NCBI GenBank assembly: GCA_021836865.1
Contig: JAKBHH010000034.1
Span: 1 to 33,220, forward strand
Origin: Acidobacteriota bacterium
GTDB lineage: Bacteria; Acidobacteriota; Terriglobia; Terriglobales; Acidobacteriaceae
Reading direction: 5' to 3'
DNA length: 33,220 nt
Shown: piece by piece, positions 1 through 9,000 of the stretch
How positions within the stretch are numbered: position 1 is the stretch's first letter
How the letters are laid out: each line of letters opens with the position of its first letter
The notes under the pieces: model-generated
Seen by the model: only the letters and a program-made list of their open reading frames with translations
Database searches by the model: none
Told to the model about the DNA's origin: nothing
Made by a program: the position numbers and the translations under genes

Positions 1-644
1 ACCAGAACCTGTTCCGCATGTTCGCCTATATATCTTCGAGCGCCTTCTTTAATGCCGTTTCTTTCAGCGGATATGTCATCCGGGAAGCCGGGCCCTTCAC
101 AGAGAGTAATCTCCATTCGCGGGCGCTGTCCGGTGCGCTCGATTTTCGTGTCGGCGCCCCTTGGGGAAAAACTGCGCTGGTAACTGGGTGGGGCACGAAT
201 GATCAGAAGTTTTCTCCGGTGAATTACGAGGATTACTACACATCTTCCTATCTTGGAGTCGATCACCGGTTCTCCGAACGTCTGGATGTCAGAGCCGTGA
301 TCGAGGATCTCCGCGCATGGCGGGTCGTCGGAACAGCCTCTGGCAATGCACAGAATGTACGACCGGCCGGCACGATCGACTTCAACCCAGGACCCAACTG
401 GGGCCTTCACCTCGCGACAGCGTACTCCAGCACCCGAAGTTTCCACGTCTATGATGCGACCCAGAACAGCTTCTCCATCTCATATGCGCACCCATTCCAC
501 CATAAGTTCAACGACGATTCCAACGAGGTCGTTCTGCAGTATCCGATTCGAATCTCGGCAGGCGCGCAAGAAGAGGACTTCTTCAACTTCAAGGGCGGGC
601 ACACTCATCAGCTCAGGCCATATGTACAAATCACTCTGTTTTGA
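1..644 (+). CDS. Outer-membrane beta-barrel protein, C-terminal part (5' end outside the window)
   Basis: The reading frame is open from the first base (codons begin at 3), so the start lies upstream of the window and about 214 residues are visible. The sequence is made of short alternating hydrophobic/polar stretches rich in Tyr, Phe, Gly and Asn, as in transmembrane beta strands. It ends in LRPYVQITLF, with a terminal Phe after alternating hydrophobics, the usual C-terminal signature recognised by the BAM machinery. I do not recognise the family. The stop lies 12 bp before the glycosyltransferase ATG, so the two are probably co-transcribed, which would fit an envelope or exopolysaccharide export role. 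That role is inference; the barrel call is fairly safe. Confidence 0.7.
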   Translation, partial: QNLFRMFAYISSSAFFNAVSFSGYVIREAGPFTESNLHSRALSGALDFRVGAPWGKTALVTGWGTNDQKFSPVNYEDYYTSSYLGVDHRFSERLDVRAVIEDLRAWRVVGTASGNAQNVRPAGTIDFNPGPNWGLHLATAYSSTRSFHVYDATQNSFSISYAHPFHHKFNDDSNEVVLQYPIRISAGAQEEDFFNFKGGHTHQLRPYVQITLF

Positions 645-656
645 AGGCGGAATCCG

Positions 657-2057
657 ATGAAAATTTGCCTCGTTGCTACATTTCCTCCCAGTGGGCGCCA
701 GTTGAACGAATATGCATTTCACATTGCGCGCGAACTGCAGCGACATCCAGATATCGAGTTGACGATCCTCGCTGACGAATTGGACGACTATGAATTCGCA
801 ACCGACGAGAAGGGCAATTCACTGAAGGTTGATCAACTCACAGAGTTGCCGGGATTCAACGTGATTCGGTGTTGGAAGTTCGGTAGGCTGACAACTCCGA
901 TCCGTTTGTTGAACACCATTCGGAAGCTGAAGCCCGACGTTGTGTGGTACAACCTGGTCTTCTCAAGCTTTGCTACGCCAGAAAATCCATTTGCTGCATT
1001 TTTCGGGCTCTCGGCGCCTGCTCTTACGCGTGCCGCGGGATTCTTTACGCATATCACCTTGCACCACATTCTGGAGCATGTCGATTTTGCAGCCGCCGGA
1101 GTTCGACAGGAAAGTCTATTTCGAATAGGCACTCACCTGGCCACAAAGGCTTTGCTCAAGGCGAACTCGGTTTCTGTTCTACTTCCCGCCTATCGCAATA
1201 CCCTGATTACAAAGTATTCCGCTCAAAACGTGCTCCTGGGAACACACGGAACTTTTGCATCCACCCCCTGTCCACCCGACTTTTCGAAACGCGGTAATCC
1301 GGAGTTACGCATCCTGGCAATTGGACACTGGGGAACTTATAAGAGGCTAGAGACGCTCATGGCCGCTTTCCCGGCCATCCTGGACAGGTTTCCAAACGCC
1401 AGGTTGATCGTTGCCGGCGCTAACCATCACACAAAAGCGGGCTATTGGGAGTCGATTCGCGACGCGCAGCCTCAAGGTCTGCCAATAGATTTCAGAGGAT
1501 ACGTTCCGGAAGGCTCTATCCCGGAGTTATTTCGGACAACGTCCGTCTTGGTTATGCCCTATGACTCGGCAACCGGGTCGAGTGGGCCTGCCCATCAAGC
1601 CTGTGAATATGGCGTTCCGATCGTGTGCGCAGACATCGACGACTTTCGAGGAATGGCGGCGGGCGAAGGCATGGCAATCCGCTTTTATACAAGATACGAT
1701 GCCGCCGACCTCGCCGAGCAGGTCTCTACCATTCTGGAGTCGCGAGAGTTGCAACATCAAATGGCCGAGCATAACTTTGCGGCCGGAATTGAAATGACTT
1801 TGACCAGCGTTGTCAAAAACTATCTTCGCTGGTTTGAACTCAACAGGTGCAAAAGAGCTCTAGGCAAGGTTGACGGAGGTGCTGGCCTGCAGAACCTCTG
1901 GTTGAGACCTCTTCAGGCCAGGCAGGTATCACCCGGCTGGCGTCTGCAAACAGCCTCGTTGGCCCACCAGAGGGACGAAGGGATTGGCCGCCAGGGCAAC
2001 GAATCGGTCGAAACGCATGTTCACCTCGACACCATCGCAGATACCTCCAATGGGTAA
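657..2057 (+). CDS. Glycosyltransferase, GT4-like (GT-B fold)
   Basis: This 466-residue protein opens with MKICLVATFPPSGR, the N-terminal Rossmann strand and loop of GT-B enzymes. The C-terminal half carries the GT4 pattern: ILAIGHWGTYKRLETLM (start of Glycos_transf_1), a strand with LIVAGA, FRGYVPEGSIPELF, and VLVMPYDSATGSSGPAHQACEYGVP. The last stretch is the nucleotide-sugar binding region, where family members usually show an E-x7-E pattern; only the second Glu (in ACEYGVP) is clear here. It would transfer a sugar from an NDP-sugar to a glycan or lipid acceptor in the cytoplasm. A purine-rich GAAGGCGG precedes the ATG by about six bases. The last ~65 residues after the kinked helix (from about residue 400) do not look like family sequence and may be an unstructured tail. 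Donor and acceptor are unknown. Confidence 0.8.
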   Translation: MKICLVATFPPSGRQLNEYAFHIARELQRHPDIELTILADELDDYEFATDEKGNSLKVDQLTELPGFNVIRCWKFGRLTTPIRLLNTIRKLKPDVVWYNLVFSSFATPENPFAAFFGLSAPALTRAAGFFTHITLHHILEHVDFAAAGVRQESLFRIGTHLATKALLKANSVSVLLPAYRNTLITKYSAQNVLLGTHGTFASTPCPPDFSKRGNPELRILAIGHWGTYKRLETLMAAFPAILDRFPNARLIVAGANHHTKAGYWESIRDAQPQGLPIDFRGYVPEGSIPELFRTTSVLVMPYDSATGSSGPAHQACEYGVPIVCADIDDFRGMAAGEGMAIRFYTRYDAADLAEQVSTILESRELQHQMAEHNFAAGIEMTLTSVVKNYLRWFELNRCKRALGKVDGGAGLQNLWLRPLQARQVSPGWRLQTASLAHQRDEGIGRQGNESVETHVHLDTIADTSNG

Positions 2058-2151
2058 AGTGGAGCGCCCCAGAGACTCATCCGAAGTTTGGTGGGGTCAT
2101 AGGAACCTGATGCTCTGCATCCGCATGGAAGTTGAGATCTCGATGTTAGGC

Positions 2152-2184
2152 AGCAGGAGAAGTTTTCTTGTGCCCGCTCCTGCT
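2152..2184 (+). promoter_or_regulatory. 8-bp inverted repeat in the leader before the phosphoesterase lipoprotein gene
   Basis: AGCAGGAG (2152-2159) is the exact reverse complement of CTCCTGCT (2177-2184), with a 17-nt T-rich loop. It lies about 95 bp after the glycosyltransferase stop and 77 bp before the GTG of the next gene. No T-run follows, so it could be a weak terminator or a leader hairpin. Nothing else is recognisable between 2058 and 2260. Confidence 0.35.
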
Positions 2185-2260
2185 TCGCCTCACTTTCGTT
2201 CATTTGGCACCAAGCGTACCGGACCTACCTGCCCCCTTAAGAGATAAGAAGGAGAACACT

Positions 2261-5194
2261 GTGACAAAGGCTCATGTTGGCCGATCTCTTCGCCAGACAA
2301 TTCGAGGGATACCTCTCGCTCTATTCCTGCCCTTGCTGATCGCCGGATGCGGCATCCACTTCAACTCGACCGCTCCAACAGTGGCCATTACTGCGCATCC
2401 TGCTTCAATTAACAGCGGCAGTTCTGCCACCCTGACGGTGACTGCGATCAATGCTACTCAGGTCACGGTGAGTGGATCTGATGGAAGCACCTACAGCCTG
2501 CTGCCAAGCGGAGGAACCCAAAGCGTCAGCCCAAAGGCAACGACCACCTACACCGCCACTGCAAAAGGAGCGGGTGGGAGTGCGTCAGCCACAGCATCCA
2601 TAACAGTTACGTCAGAGTCTGCGCCGGTTGTTACGATTTCTGTCAGCCCCGCCGCGATCACTCTCGGAAGTTCATCCAGTTTGACCGTGACCGCGACGGG
2701 CGCCACACAGGTAAACGTGACTGGGACAGATGGCAGTGCGTACACTCTCCAGCCCGGCGGCGGAAGCCAGAGCGTGAGTCCAGCCGCCACCACAACGTAC
2801 ACAGCAGTGGCTACCGGCCCTGGGGGAACAAACTCCGCGAGTGCAACGCTCACGGTGATACCGACTCCCCCGCCAACTGTGACCATCGCCGCTACCCCTA
2901 CTGCGATTACTGCGGGCAGTTCTTCCATTCTGACAATCACTGCATCAGGCGCCACATTGGTTAAGGTCGTCGGATCTGACGGCAGCACGTACACTCTGCA
3001 GCCAAGCGGCGGAACACAAGCAGTGAGTCCGGCCACAACGACAATGTACACGGCAGTTGCGTCCGGTATTGGAGGAAACGCTTCGGCTGCCACTACGGTG
3101 ACGGTAACTCCTAACCCTGCGCCGACCGTAATGATTCTCGCTAATCCTGTCTCGATCACCTCTGGAAACTCATCCACGCTAACCGTGACCGCCGTGAATG
3201 CAACTCAGGTGACGATAGCCGGCACCGACGGGAGCACGTATACCTTACAGTCCAGCGGTGGGACGCAGGCTGTGAGCCCGGCCGTGACGACAACTTACAC
3301 GGCGAGCGCCATTGGGAGCGGAGGGAAGACCTCTGCGAGCGCAACCGTGACGGTGACACCGAATCCTACGCCGACCGTGAGCATCACGGCTAACCCGGCC
3401 TCAATCATCTCGGGGAACTCATCGACTTTGACTGTGACAGCGACGAACGCCAACCAGGTGACGATCACCGGAACCGACAGCAGCTCGTATACCCTGGCCC
3501 CAAGCGGCGGAACGGAGTTGGTCACCCCGACCACGGCCACGACCTACACAGCCACTGCAACTGGGACTAGCATGAACAACTCCGCAAGTACGACTGTGGC
3601 GGTGATTCCGGCGGGTAGCCTTCAAGCTGTCGACCACGTTATTTTTATGCTTCAGGAAAACCATACTTTCGACAATTACTTCGGGATGCTGAATCCATAC
3701 CGGAAATCGCACGGCTGGAACATCGGAGATGATGGCACAGACTATGAAGTAGATGGCATCGACGACAAGCTCGCCACAATCAGCAATCTGGACGACGAAG
3801 GCACGTCTTACTCGCTGTTCAAATTAACGAGTACTTGTATCGATGACGAGACTTCGGATTGGCTGGCAAGCTATGGCGAGGTGAATCGCTACAACTTTCT
3901 CACATCACGCCCGATCCTGATGGATGGCTTTGTACACAACGCCGAAGGCTACGCGAAGAGCTGCGCGATTCCAGGTGCAGGTGGCACATGCTCGGGAACC
4001 TTCACCGATCTGACGGGCCGACGCTCTATGGGGTATTACGATCAAGGCTTCCTTAATTACTACTACTTTATGGCATCGCAGTTTGCGGTATCCGATCGCT
4101 GGTTTTCGCCGGTATCGACCAAGAGTATTGGCAATCGCATCGCCACCTTCACCGGAGGCACCACTCAAGGTCTGGTTAAGGATCCGGGCGGCGATGACCA
4201 CCTTTCTCAGCTCGACATTCCAAACATCTTCCAGGAACTTGATCAGGCAACGGTATCGTGGAAGATCTACTACACAGTCACCGATGGCTTCTGCCTGAGT
4301 GATGCTGCTTGCACCGGTGGATCGGATGCGGCTTATCCCGCGACGACCTTCTCTAATCTGACCTATTCGTATCAGTATTTGTATGAAAATCCAACCGGCG
4401 CAGCCTGCACCCCGCCCACGCAGGCGTCGAGTGTGGTTGGCGATTCGTCAAACTCTTTCTGCATCGATCCAGACCACATTGCTCCGCTGTCGACCTATTA
4501 CACCGATCTTACGGCCGGCACGCTTCCAAGCTTCGCCTTCATTGAAGCGGGTTACGCCAACAATGATGAGCATCCAGGATCAGGCCAATCCATTCTTCTG
4601 GGGCAGGCAGAAGTTGCGGACGTCGTGAACGCGTTCATGGCAAGTCCGGAGTGGAAGGATTCCATCTTTTTTCTCAGCTACGACGAGGGTGGCGGGCCAT
4701 ACGATCATGTTCCACCAGTTCCTGGACACTCAAACGACAATACCGATGCCTCCCTGGGGACGATCCCGGATATCGTGCAGATCGCGGTGAATCCTGATGC
4801 CTATGGTCCCTGCCTGCCCGCCGGCGGCACGGCAACCTTGCATTGCGATCTGGTGTCGACCGACCCTGGGGCAAATGCCGCGGACGCCGCGGCAGTCCAG
4901 GGATTTGCTGCACAACTTGGCTTCCGTCTGCCGAATATGATCATTTCGCCCTTCACGAGGCGTCACTATGTCTCGCACACGCCGATGGATCACACGGCGG
5001 TGATCAAATTTGTCGAGAATCGTTTTATAGGCAGCGCTGCGCACTTGACGGCTCGCGATGCCGTGCAGCCCAATCTGCTGGAGTTTTTCGACTTCAACAA
5101 CATTCCATGGATCGCACCTCCATCGCCTCCGAACCCGGTAACTGCTACGACGCTGGGGTACGATCCTTGCACGCCCGCGAGCATGGGGCCATGA
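2261..5194 (+). CDS. Lipoprotein with five Ig-like repeats and a phospholipase C/acid phosphatase (phosphoesterase) domain
   Basis: I choose the GTG start at 2261 because AAGGAG (2249-2254) sits at good spacing and the translation then begins with a signal peptide ending in lipobox LIAGC, so Cys30 would be lipidated. An open frame continues upstream to 2168, but that extension has no signal. The 977-aa product has five 83-residue Ig-like repeats (about residues 39-453), then a phosphoesterase family domain (PF04185 type; about 457-965). QENHTFDNYFG (Glu466, Asn467) and YDEGGGPYDHVPP (Asp808, Glu809) match the metal ligands known in Francisella AcpA. The STKSIGNR stretch near 619-626 matches the region of the AcpA nucleophile. 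It probably hydrolyses phosphate esters or phospholipids outside the cell, with the Ig stalk holding the enzyme away from the membrane. Substrate is not decidable from sequence. Confidence 0.88.
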   Translation: MTKAHVGRSLRQTIRGIPLALFLPLLIAGCGIHFNSTAPTVAITAHPASINSGSSATLTVTAINATQVTVSGSDGSTYSLLPSGGTQSVSPKATTTYTATAKGAGGSASATASITVTSESAPVVTISVSPAAITLGSSSSLTVTATGATQVNVTGTDGSAYTLQPGGGSQSVSPAATTTYTAVATGPGGTNSASATLTVIPTPPPTVTIAATPTAITAGSSSILTITASGATLVKVVGSDGSTYTLQPSGGTQAVSPATTTMYTAVASGIGGNASAATTVTVTPNPAPTVMILANPVSITSGNSSTLTVTAVNATQVTIAGTDGSTYTLQSSGGTQAVSPAVTTTYTASAIGSGGKTSASATVTVTPNPTPTVSITANPASIISGNSSTLTVTATNANQVTITGTDSSSYTLAPSGGTELVTPTTATTYTATATGTSMNNSASTTVAVIPAGSLQAVDHVIFMLQENHTFDNYFGMLNPYRKSHGWNIGDDGTDYEVDGIDDKLATISNLDDEGTSYSLFKLTSTCIDDETSDWLASYGEVNRYNFLTSRPILMDGFVHNAEGYAKSCAIPGAGGTCSGTFTDLTGRRSMGYYDQGFLNYYYFMASQFAVSDRWFSPVSTKSIGNRIATFTGGTTQGLVKDPGGDDHLSQLDIPNIFQELDQATVSWKIYYTVTDGFCLSDAACTGGSDAAYPATTFSNLTYSYQYLYENPTGAACTPPTQASSVVGDSSNSFCIDPDHIAPLSTYYTDLTAGTLPSFAFIEAGYANNDEHPGSGQSILLGQAEVADVVNAFMASPEWKDSIFFLSYDEGGGPYDHVPPVPGHSNDNTDASLGTIPDIVQIAVNPDAYGPCLPAGGTATLHCDLVSTDPGANAADAAAVQGFAAQLGFRLPNMIISPFTRRHYVSHTPMDHTAVIKFVENRFIGSAAHLTARDAVQPNLLEFFDFNNIPWIAPPSPPNPVTATTLGYDPCTPASMGP
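2375..3619 (+). repeat. Five tandem 249-bp coding repeats (83-aa Ig-like modules)
   Basis: The motif PTVxIxAxPxxI recurs with its first codon at 2375, 2624, 2873, 3122 and 3371, a constant period of 249 bp with no indels. Each unit holds a strand with S(S/T)LTVTA, a (V/I)xGxDGSxYxL turn, a SGGTxxVSP stretch and TTxYTA. Codons differ between units more than residues do, so the repeats are old and under protein-level constraint. Confidence 0.9.
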
Positions 5195-5335
5195 GCTCTC
5201 GATCAACAACCTCACGAATCCTACTCAGCCGAGCACGGGGCATCTTATCAGCATGACTTTACCTGGGAAATGAGCGACGGGCTTACGCGGTATATACGCA
5301 CTTTGGCTCGTGGCACCGATCTGGAGGAGAACAGC

Positions 5336-6367
5336 ATGGAATTGGGCATGATTGGACTTGGCAGGATGGGAACCAACATGGTGCGGCGCCTCTTGCGCGC
5401 CGGCCACCACTGCATCGTGTACGACCTGCACCCAGAAGCGGTGCGGACGCTGGTCAAAGAGGGAACAGTTGGCGCGACCTCGCTCGCAGATTTCGCAAAG
5501 AAGTTAAGCTCACCTCGCTGCATCTGGATGATGCTTCCAGCCGCAGTGGTTGATCCGACGCTCAAGGAGCTTATCCCGCTCCTTGAGCGGGATGACGTGA
5601 TCATCGACGGAGGCAACTCCTATTACCGCGATGACACACGCCGCTCGGCCGACCTGAAGCCAAAGGGCATCCACTATGTGGATGTTGGAACCAGCGGCGG
5701 AGTCTGGGGGGCGGAGCGAGGTTACTGCCTGATGATAGGCGGCGAGGATGCCGTCGTCCGGCGCTTAGATCCGATCTTCTCCGCCCTGGCACCAGGCATC
5801 GGGTCGGCACCACTCACGCCCGGTCGTGAGAAGGTAGGCGGCTCGGCGCCAGACGGCTATCTCCACTGTGGCCCCAGCGGCGCTGGTCACTTTGTGAAGA
5901 TGGTTCATAACGGCATTGAGTACGGCATGATGGCCTCGTATGCAGAAGGTTTGAACATTCTTCACCATGCCAGCGTCGGCAAGCGGCAGCGCGCGGTGGA
6001 TGCCGAAACCACACCGATACGCAATCCCGAAGACTATCTGTATGACCTGAACCTTGCCGATATCACCGAGGTTTGGCGCCGTGGCAGCGTCATCTCTTCG
6101 TGGCTTCTGGATCTTGCGGCCATATCTCTGCTTGATAGCCCGGACCTGGCGAAGTTTTCCGGCCGGGTGTCAGACTCGGGCGAGGGGCGCTGGACGATTG
6201 CAGCAGCCATCGACGAGTCGGTCCCTACCCCTGTATTGAGCGCTGCGCTCTTTGCTCGCTTTTCGTCGCGCGGTGAGGACGGCTTTGCCGACAAGATGCT
6301 GTCCGCTCTACGATTCCAGTTTGGCGGTCACGAGGAAAAGGCCGCCGCCCCGAAGGAAGGTGCATGA
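5336..6367 (+). CDS. gnd: 6-phosphogluconate dehydrogenase, decarboxylating, short NAD-type form
   Basis: Converts 6-phosphogluconate to ribulose 5-phosphate and CO2 with reduction of NAD(P)+. ATG 5336 is preceded by GGAGGA (5323-5328) at seven bases; an open frame from 5270 lacks such a site. The 343-residue protein has the dinucleotide-binding loop GLGRMG (residues 7-12), the substrate signature DVGTSGGVWGAERG, and the catalytic KMVHNGIEYGMM (Lys188, His191, Asn192). The length matches the short GndA/YqeC-type enzymes, not the ~470-aa E. coli form; these short enzymes are often NAD-dependent (known of the family, not seen here). The stop codon overlaps the start of zwf (ATGA at 6364-6367), so the two subunits of the oxidative pentose phosphate branch are translationally coupled. 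Confidence 0.92.
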   Translation: MELGMIGLGRMGTNMVRRLLRAGHHCIVYDLHPEAVRTLVKEGTVGATSLADFAKKLSSPRCIWMMLPAAVVDPTLKELIPLLERDDVIIDGGNSYYRDDTRRSADLKPKGIHYVDVGTSGGVWGAERGYCLMIGGEDAVVRRLDPIFSALAPGIGSAPLTPGREKVGGSAPDGYLHCGPSGAGHFVKMVHNGIEYGMMASYAEGLNILHHASVGKRQRAVDAETTPIRNPEDYLYDLNLADITEVWRRGSVISSWLLDLAAISLLDSPDLAKFSGRVSDSGEGRWTIAAAIDESVPTPVLSAALFARFSSRGEDGFADKMLSALRFQFGGHEEKAAAPKEGA

Positions 6368-7767
6368 TGTCCAACACACAGTCAGATGCACTGGTGCTTT
6401 ATGGCGTGACAGGCGATTTGGCCCACAAGATGATTTTCCCAGCACTCTATGCGATGGTAAAGCGTGACGTGCTCACAGTTCCGGTGATCGGTGTCGCTTT
6501 TCCACAGTGGAGTCTCGCACGCCTGCACAAGCGTGTAGCCGACAGCATTGAACGCTCGGGAGGCATCGATAACAAGCGGGCATTTCAGAAGCTTTTGTCC
6601 CTGCTCAAGTATGTAAGCGGAGACTATCAAGACAGCAATACCTTCAAGGAGATTAAGCGAGCGCTTGGGCATGCACGCCGCCCTGCGCACTACCTGGCCA
6701 TTCCGCCCTCCCTCTTCGAGACGGTGATCAAGGGGCTTGGCGCGGAAGGTCTAGCTGCAAACGCACGCGTGATTGTCGAAAAGCCGTTCGGGCGCGACCT
6801 GGCTTCGGCGCGGAAGCTGAATCGAGTAGCACATGCAGCGTTTCCCGAAGATGCAATATTTCGCATCGACCACTTCCTCGGCAAGGAAGCGATCATGAAT
6901 ATTCTCTACTTTCGCTTTGCAAACTCGTTTCTGGAGCCGATTTGGAACCGAAATTACATTGCAAGTGTGCAGATAACTCTCTCCGAGAATTTCGGAGTAG
7001 GCAAGCGCGGCGCGTTTTACGAAACTGCCGGCTGCCTTCGCGACGTGATACAAAACCACCTTTTCCAGGTCATCGCACTCCTTGCCATGGAGCCGCCCGC
7101 AGAGCGGGACTACGGAGCTGTGCAAAATGAGAAGGCAAAAGTTTTCAAAGCCATGCGCCCCCTGCGTCCCGACGACGTGGTACGCGGTCAGTACGCTGGC
7201 TATCGCAGAGAGCGTGATGTGGCGGCGCGCTCCGATGTGGAGACCTTTTGCGCACTAAGGCTATTGATTGACTCGTGGCGCTGGGACGGCGTGCCGTGGT
7301 ATGTGCGGTCCGGTAAATATCTGCCTAACACCGCGACCGAGATACTGGTAGAGTTGAAGCCGCCGCCGCAACGGCTGTTCGATGACGCAGTACAGGCGAT
7401 AGGGGGCTCTAACTATCTGCGCTTTCGGCTCTCTCCCAACTCGGCCGTTGCGCTCGCTGCTCGCGTCAAGCTCGCAGGGCAGGAGTTTATCGGAGAGCAG
7501 CGAGAACTTTACCTGTCAGATGAGCAGCCGGGCGAGGAGTTGCCTTACGAGCGCCTCCTGGGCGACGCCTTGAGGGGCGACGGCGCTCTTTTTGCCCGCG
7601 AGGATGCGGTTGAAGCAGCATGGCGTGTGGTGGATACGGTTCTGAAGAATCATCATCGGACACGCCCTTACAAGCGCGGCAGTTGGGGCCCTAAACAGGC
7701 AGACTCGATCATCGCTGCGGTAGGCGGATGGCATAATCCAAGTCCCGAGTCAGTCTCAAGGGAATAA
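6364..7767 (+). CDS. zwf: Glucose-6-phosphate 1-dehydrogenase
   Basis: Oxidises glucose 6-phosphate to 6-phosphogluconolactone, the first step of the oxidative pentose phosphate pathway. The N-terminus has YGVTGDLAHKMIFPAL (about residues 13-28), the GxxGDLA-K coenzyme-binding motif. RIDHFLGKE (167-175) is the substrate-binding signature, and RDVIQNHLFQ carries the expected catalytic His (about 232). At 467 residues it is slightly shorter than the usual 480-510. Two ATGs (6364 and 6367) are possible starts; the first overlaps the gnd stop. No 6-phosphogluconolactonase gene is visible in the window, so the middle step is encoded elsewhere or occurs spontaneously. Confidence 0.93.
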   Translation: MMSNTQSDALVLYGVTGDLAHKMIFPALYAMVKRDVLTVPVIGVAFPQWSLARLHKRVADSIERSGGIDNKRAFQKLLSLLKYVSGDYQDSNTFKEIKRALGHARRPAHYLAIPPSLFETVIKGLGAEGLAANARVIVEKPFGRDLASARKLNRVAHAAFPEDAIFRIDHFLGKEAIMNILYFRFANSFLEPIWNRNYIASVQITLSENFGVGKRGAFYETAGCLRDVIQNHLFQVIALLAMEPPAERDYGAVQNEKAKVFKAMRPLRPDDVVRGQYAGYRRERDVAARSDVETFCALRLLIDSWRWDGVPWYVRSGKYLPNTATEILVELKPPPQRLFDDAVQAIGGSNYLRFRLSPNSAVALAARVKLAGQEFIGEQRELYLSDEQPGEELPYERLLGDALRGDGALFAREDAVEAAWRVVDTVLKNHHRTRPYKRGSWGPKQADSIIAAVGGWHNPSPESVSRE

Positions 7768-7805
7768 GCCCACGGCTCCTTGCATCTGCCTGCTCTCCGT
7801 TCGGC

Positions 7806-7826
7806 AGCGCGCCACTCCAGCGCGCT
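7806..7826 (+). terminator. Terminator-like hairpin after gnd-zwf
   Basis: AGCGCGC (7806-7812) and GCGCGCT (7820-7826) form a perfect 7-bp GC-rich stem with a 7-nt loop, 38 bp after the zwf stop. No T-run follows, so this would be an imperfect intrinsic terminator. Confidence 0.4.
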
Positions 7827-8152
7827 CAGATGTGCATTGTTGCTCAGCTTTCCGCACATTGTTTTGGAAGAATGAGTGTGAAGTGGGGTCTAACCTTCGT
7901 CCGCTCCGCAGCGACTAAGGTGCCCAGCGAGCGCGCCTGAAATGCATCTCTCTTGGCTCTGTGCTCTTGTATGAGGAAGTCAACCTGGCTCGCTCTATCT
8001 ATGGGATCGGCGAGTTTCGCTCTTTTGTGCAGGAACAACTGGCCAGTTAGGACCAACTGTGCGGGACCCAACGAATTCAATGCAAATCCCTCATCCCACT
8101 GGATGATGCCCTGAGTCTCACATGGTTCCAGAGATTGATTGGAGGACGTGAA
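7827..8152. other. Intergenic stretch without a recognisable gene
   Basis: Apart from the hairpin at its left edge and the GGAGG ribosome site (8141-8145) at its right edge I see nothing here. A minus-strand open frame of 78 codons (7844-8080) has no clear ribosome site and no recognisable motif. Confidence 0.5.
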
Positions 8153-8341
8153 ATGTCGCTTGTCAGCGTTATCATCGCACTTTGCGTAGTCGGCGTGTTG
8201 CTATGGCTTGTAAATCGAATCCCGATGCAGAGTCAGATCAAGAGCATCCTGAATGCTGTGGTCGTAATTGCCGTTGTTCTTTGGCTTTTGAAGATATTCG
8301 GTCTGCTCAGTTATCTGACCCAGTTCCGCGTCGGACATTGA
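8153..8341 (+). CDS. Small two-helix membrane protein, Thivi_2564-like
   Basis: A 62-residue protein starting at ATG 8153, with GGAGG (8141-8145) seven bases upstream; an earlier TTG at 8135 has no ribosome site. It has two hydrophobic helices, about residues 3-21 and 35-53, separated by the short polar linker RIPMQSQIKS. The pattern LLWLVN-IPM-K-ILN-VVV-VVLWLL matches my memory of the Thivi_2564 family of small membrane proteins, whose function is unknown. It stands alone, with long non-coding flanks on both sides. Confidence 0.75.
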   Translation: MSLVSVIIALCVVGVLLWLVNRIPMQSQIKSILNAVVVIAVVLWLLKIFGLLSYLTQFRVGH

Positions 8342-8739
8342 TTCTGGACATCGCCAACTCGGAAGTGCTCTCAGCGTGAGGTCATTTGCGGAATCAGCCT
8401 AGTGGGGGATAAGTTATCCGACCCAACAGCCAGATCCTCATGTGCCGGGGCGACCTTGAGTGGCTGCCGGGATGCCACGGAAGTGGTCCTCTCCAGCAAA
8501 TGCAGCGCGGCCTTGAACCCGATGAAGTCGAAGTACGATCCTGCATTATTCGTGAAGGCATGTCGGACGGTGACTGTGGCGATATGAGAATCGCCCACGC
8601 GATGCCGGCGGTGTGAGCTTCATGGAACGGGACGCGGCCTGTACGGCAATGCGTCTCGGGGGAGGCACGGGTTGTGCGGCAGCCGGGAACGGAACGAGAA
8701 ATGGTCGCAAACCCTCCGGTCTCGGATGCCTGGAAGAAA
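8342..8739. other. Intergenic stretch, no gene supported
   Basis: Open frames exist on both strands but none has a ribosome site, a coherent protein pattern or a recognisable motif. Because the next 260 bp are the 3' end of a decayed hydrolase, part of this stretch may be its eroded 5' half; I could not find a hydrolase HGG or GxSxG motif in any frame. Confidence 0.4.
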
Positions 8740-9000
8740 CAGACTCCGACGGCCCACGTTTGAGTCCCCTGAATTCGGCTGAGGTCTTATCCAAATTCTC
8801 TGCGACACTTATCAACGCCGGAGGGCGCGACCTTGCTTTGGGTGGAGCGCTCTACGCGCACATGCAGCCTTCTAACGCCGAAGACGATGCAGAGCTTCAC
8901 GGTGGGAAGGCTGGTTCATGGGTTCTTCTACAACCCGGATGTGCCCGATGCGGCGGCATCGCGAGAGGTCTATAGCGCGATGACCAACCTCTTTGAGAAG
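8740..9000 (+). pseudogene. Frameshifted 3' remnant of an alpha/beta hydrolase (esterase/lipase, Abhydrolase_3 type)
   Basis: In one frame, about 8745-8898 reads DGPRLSPLNSAEVL, then FSATLINAGGRDLALGGALY and AEDDAELH. This is the typical block of the hormone-sensitive-lipase-type hydrolases that carries the catalytic Asp (here in GGRDLAL). Directly after ELH the match continues in another frame as LVHGFFYNPDVPDAAASREV and VYSAMTNLFEKQI, the block with the catalytic His (HGFF) and the last helix. The switch, near 8898-8912, needs a net change of one base forward (or two lost). The N-terminal half with the oxyanion hole and nucleophile is missing, so the gene is dead. It lies upstream of GH51 and two further esterases. 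Confidence 0.65.

Noticed and set aside
2168-2260. N-terminal extension of the phosphoesterase lipoprotein
   Set aside because: The GTG at 2261 has AAGGAG at proper spacing and gives a clean lipoprotein signal; the extension would bury it.
2375-3619. CRISPR-like or mobile repeat array
   Set aside because: The 249-bp period is in frame within a protein and encodes Ig-like modules; there are no short identical repeats with unique spacers.
7844-8080. 78-codon minus-strand frame after zwf
   Set aside because: Composition is not absurd, but there is no ribosome site, signal or recognisable pattern.
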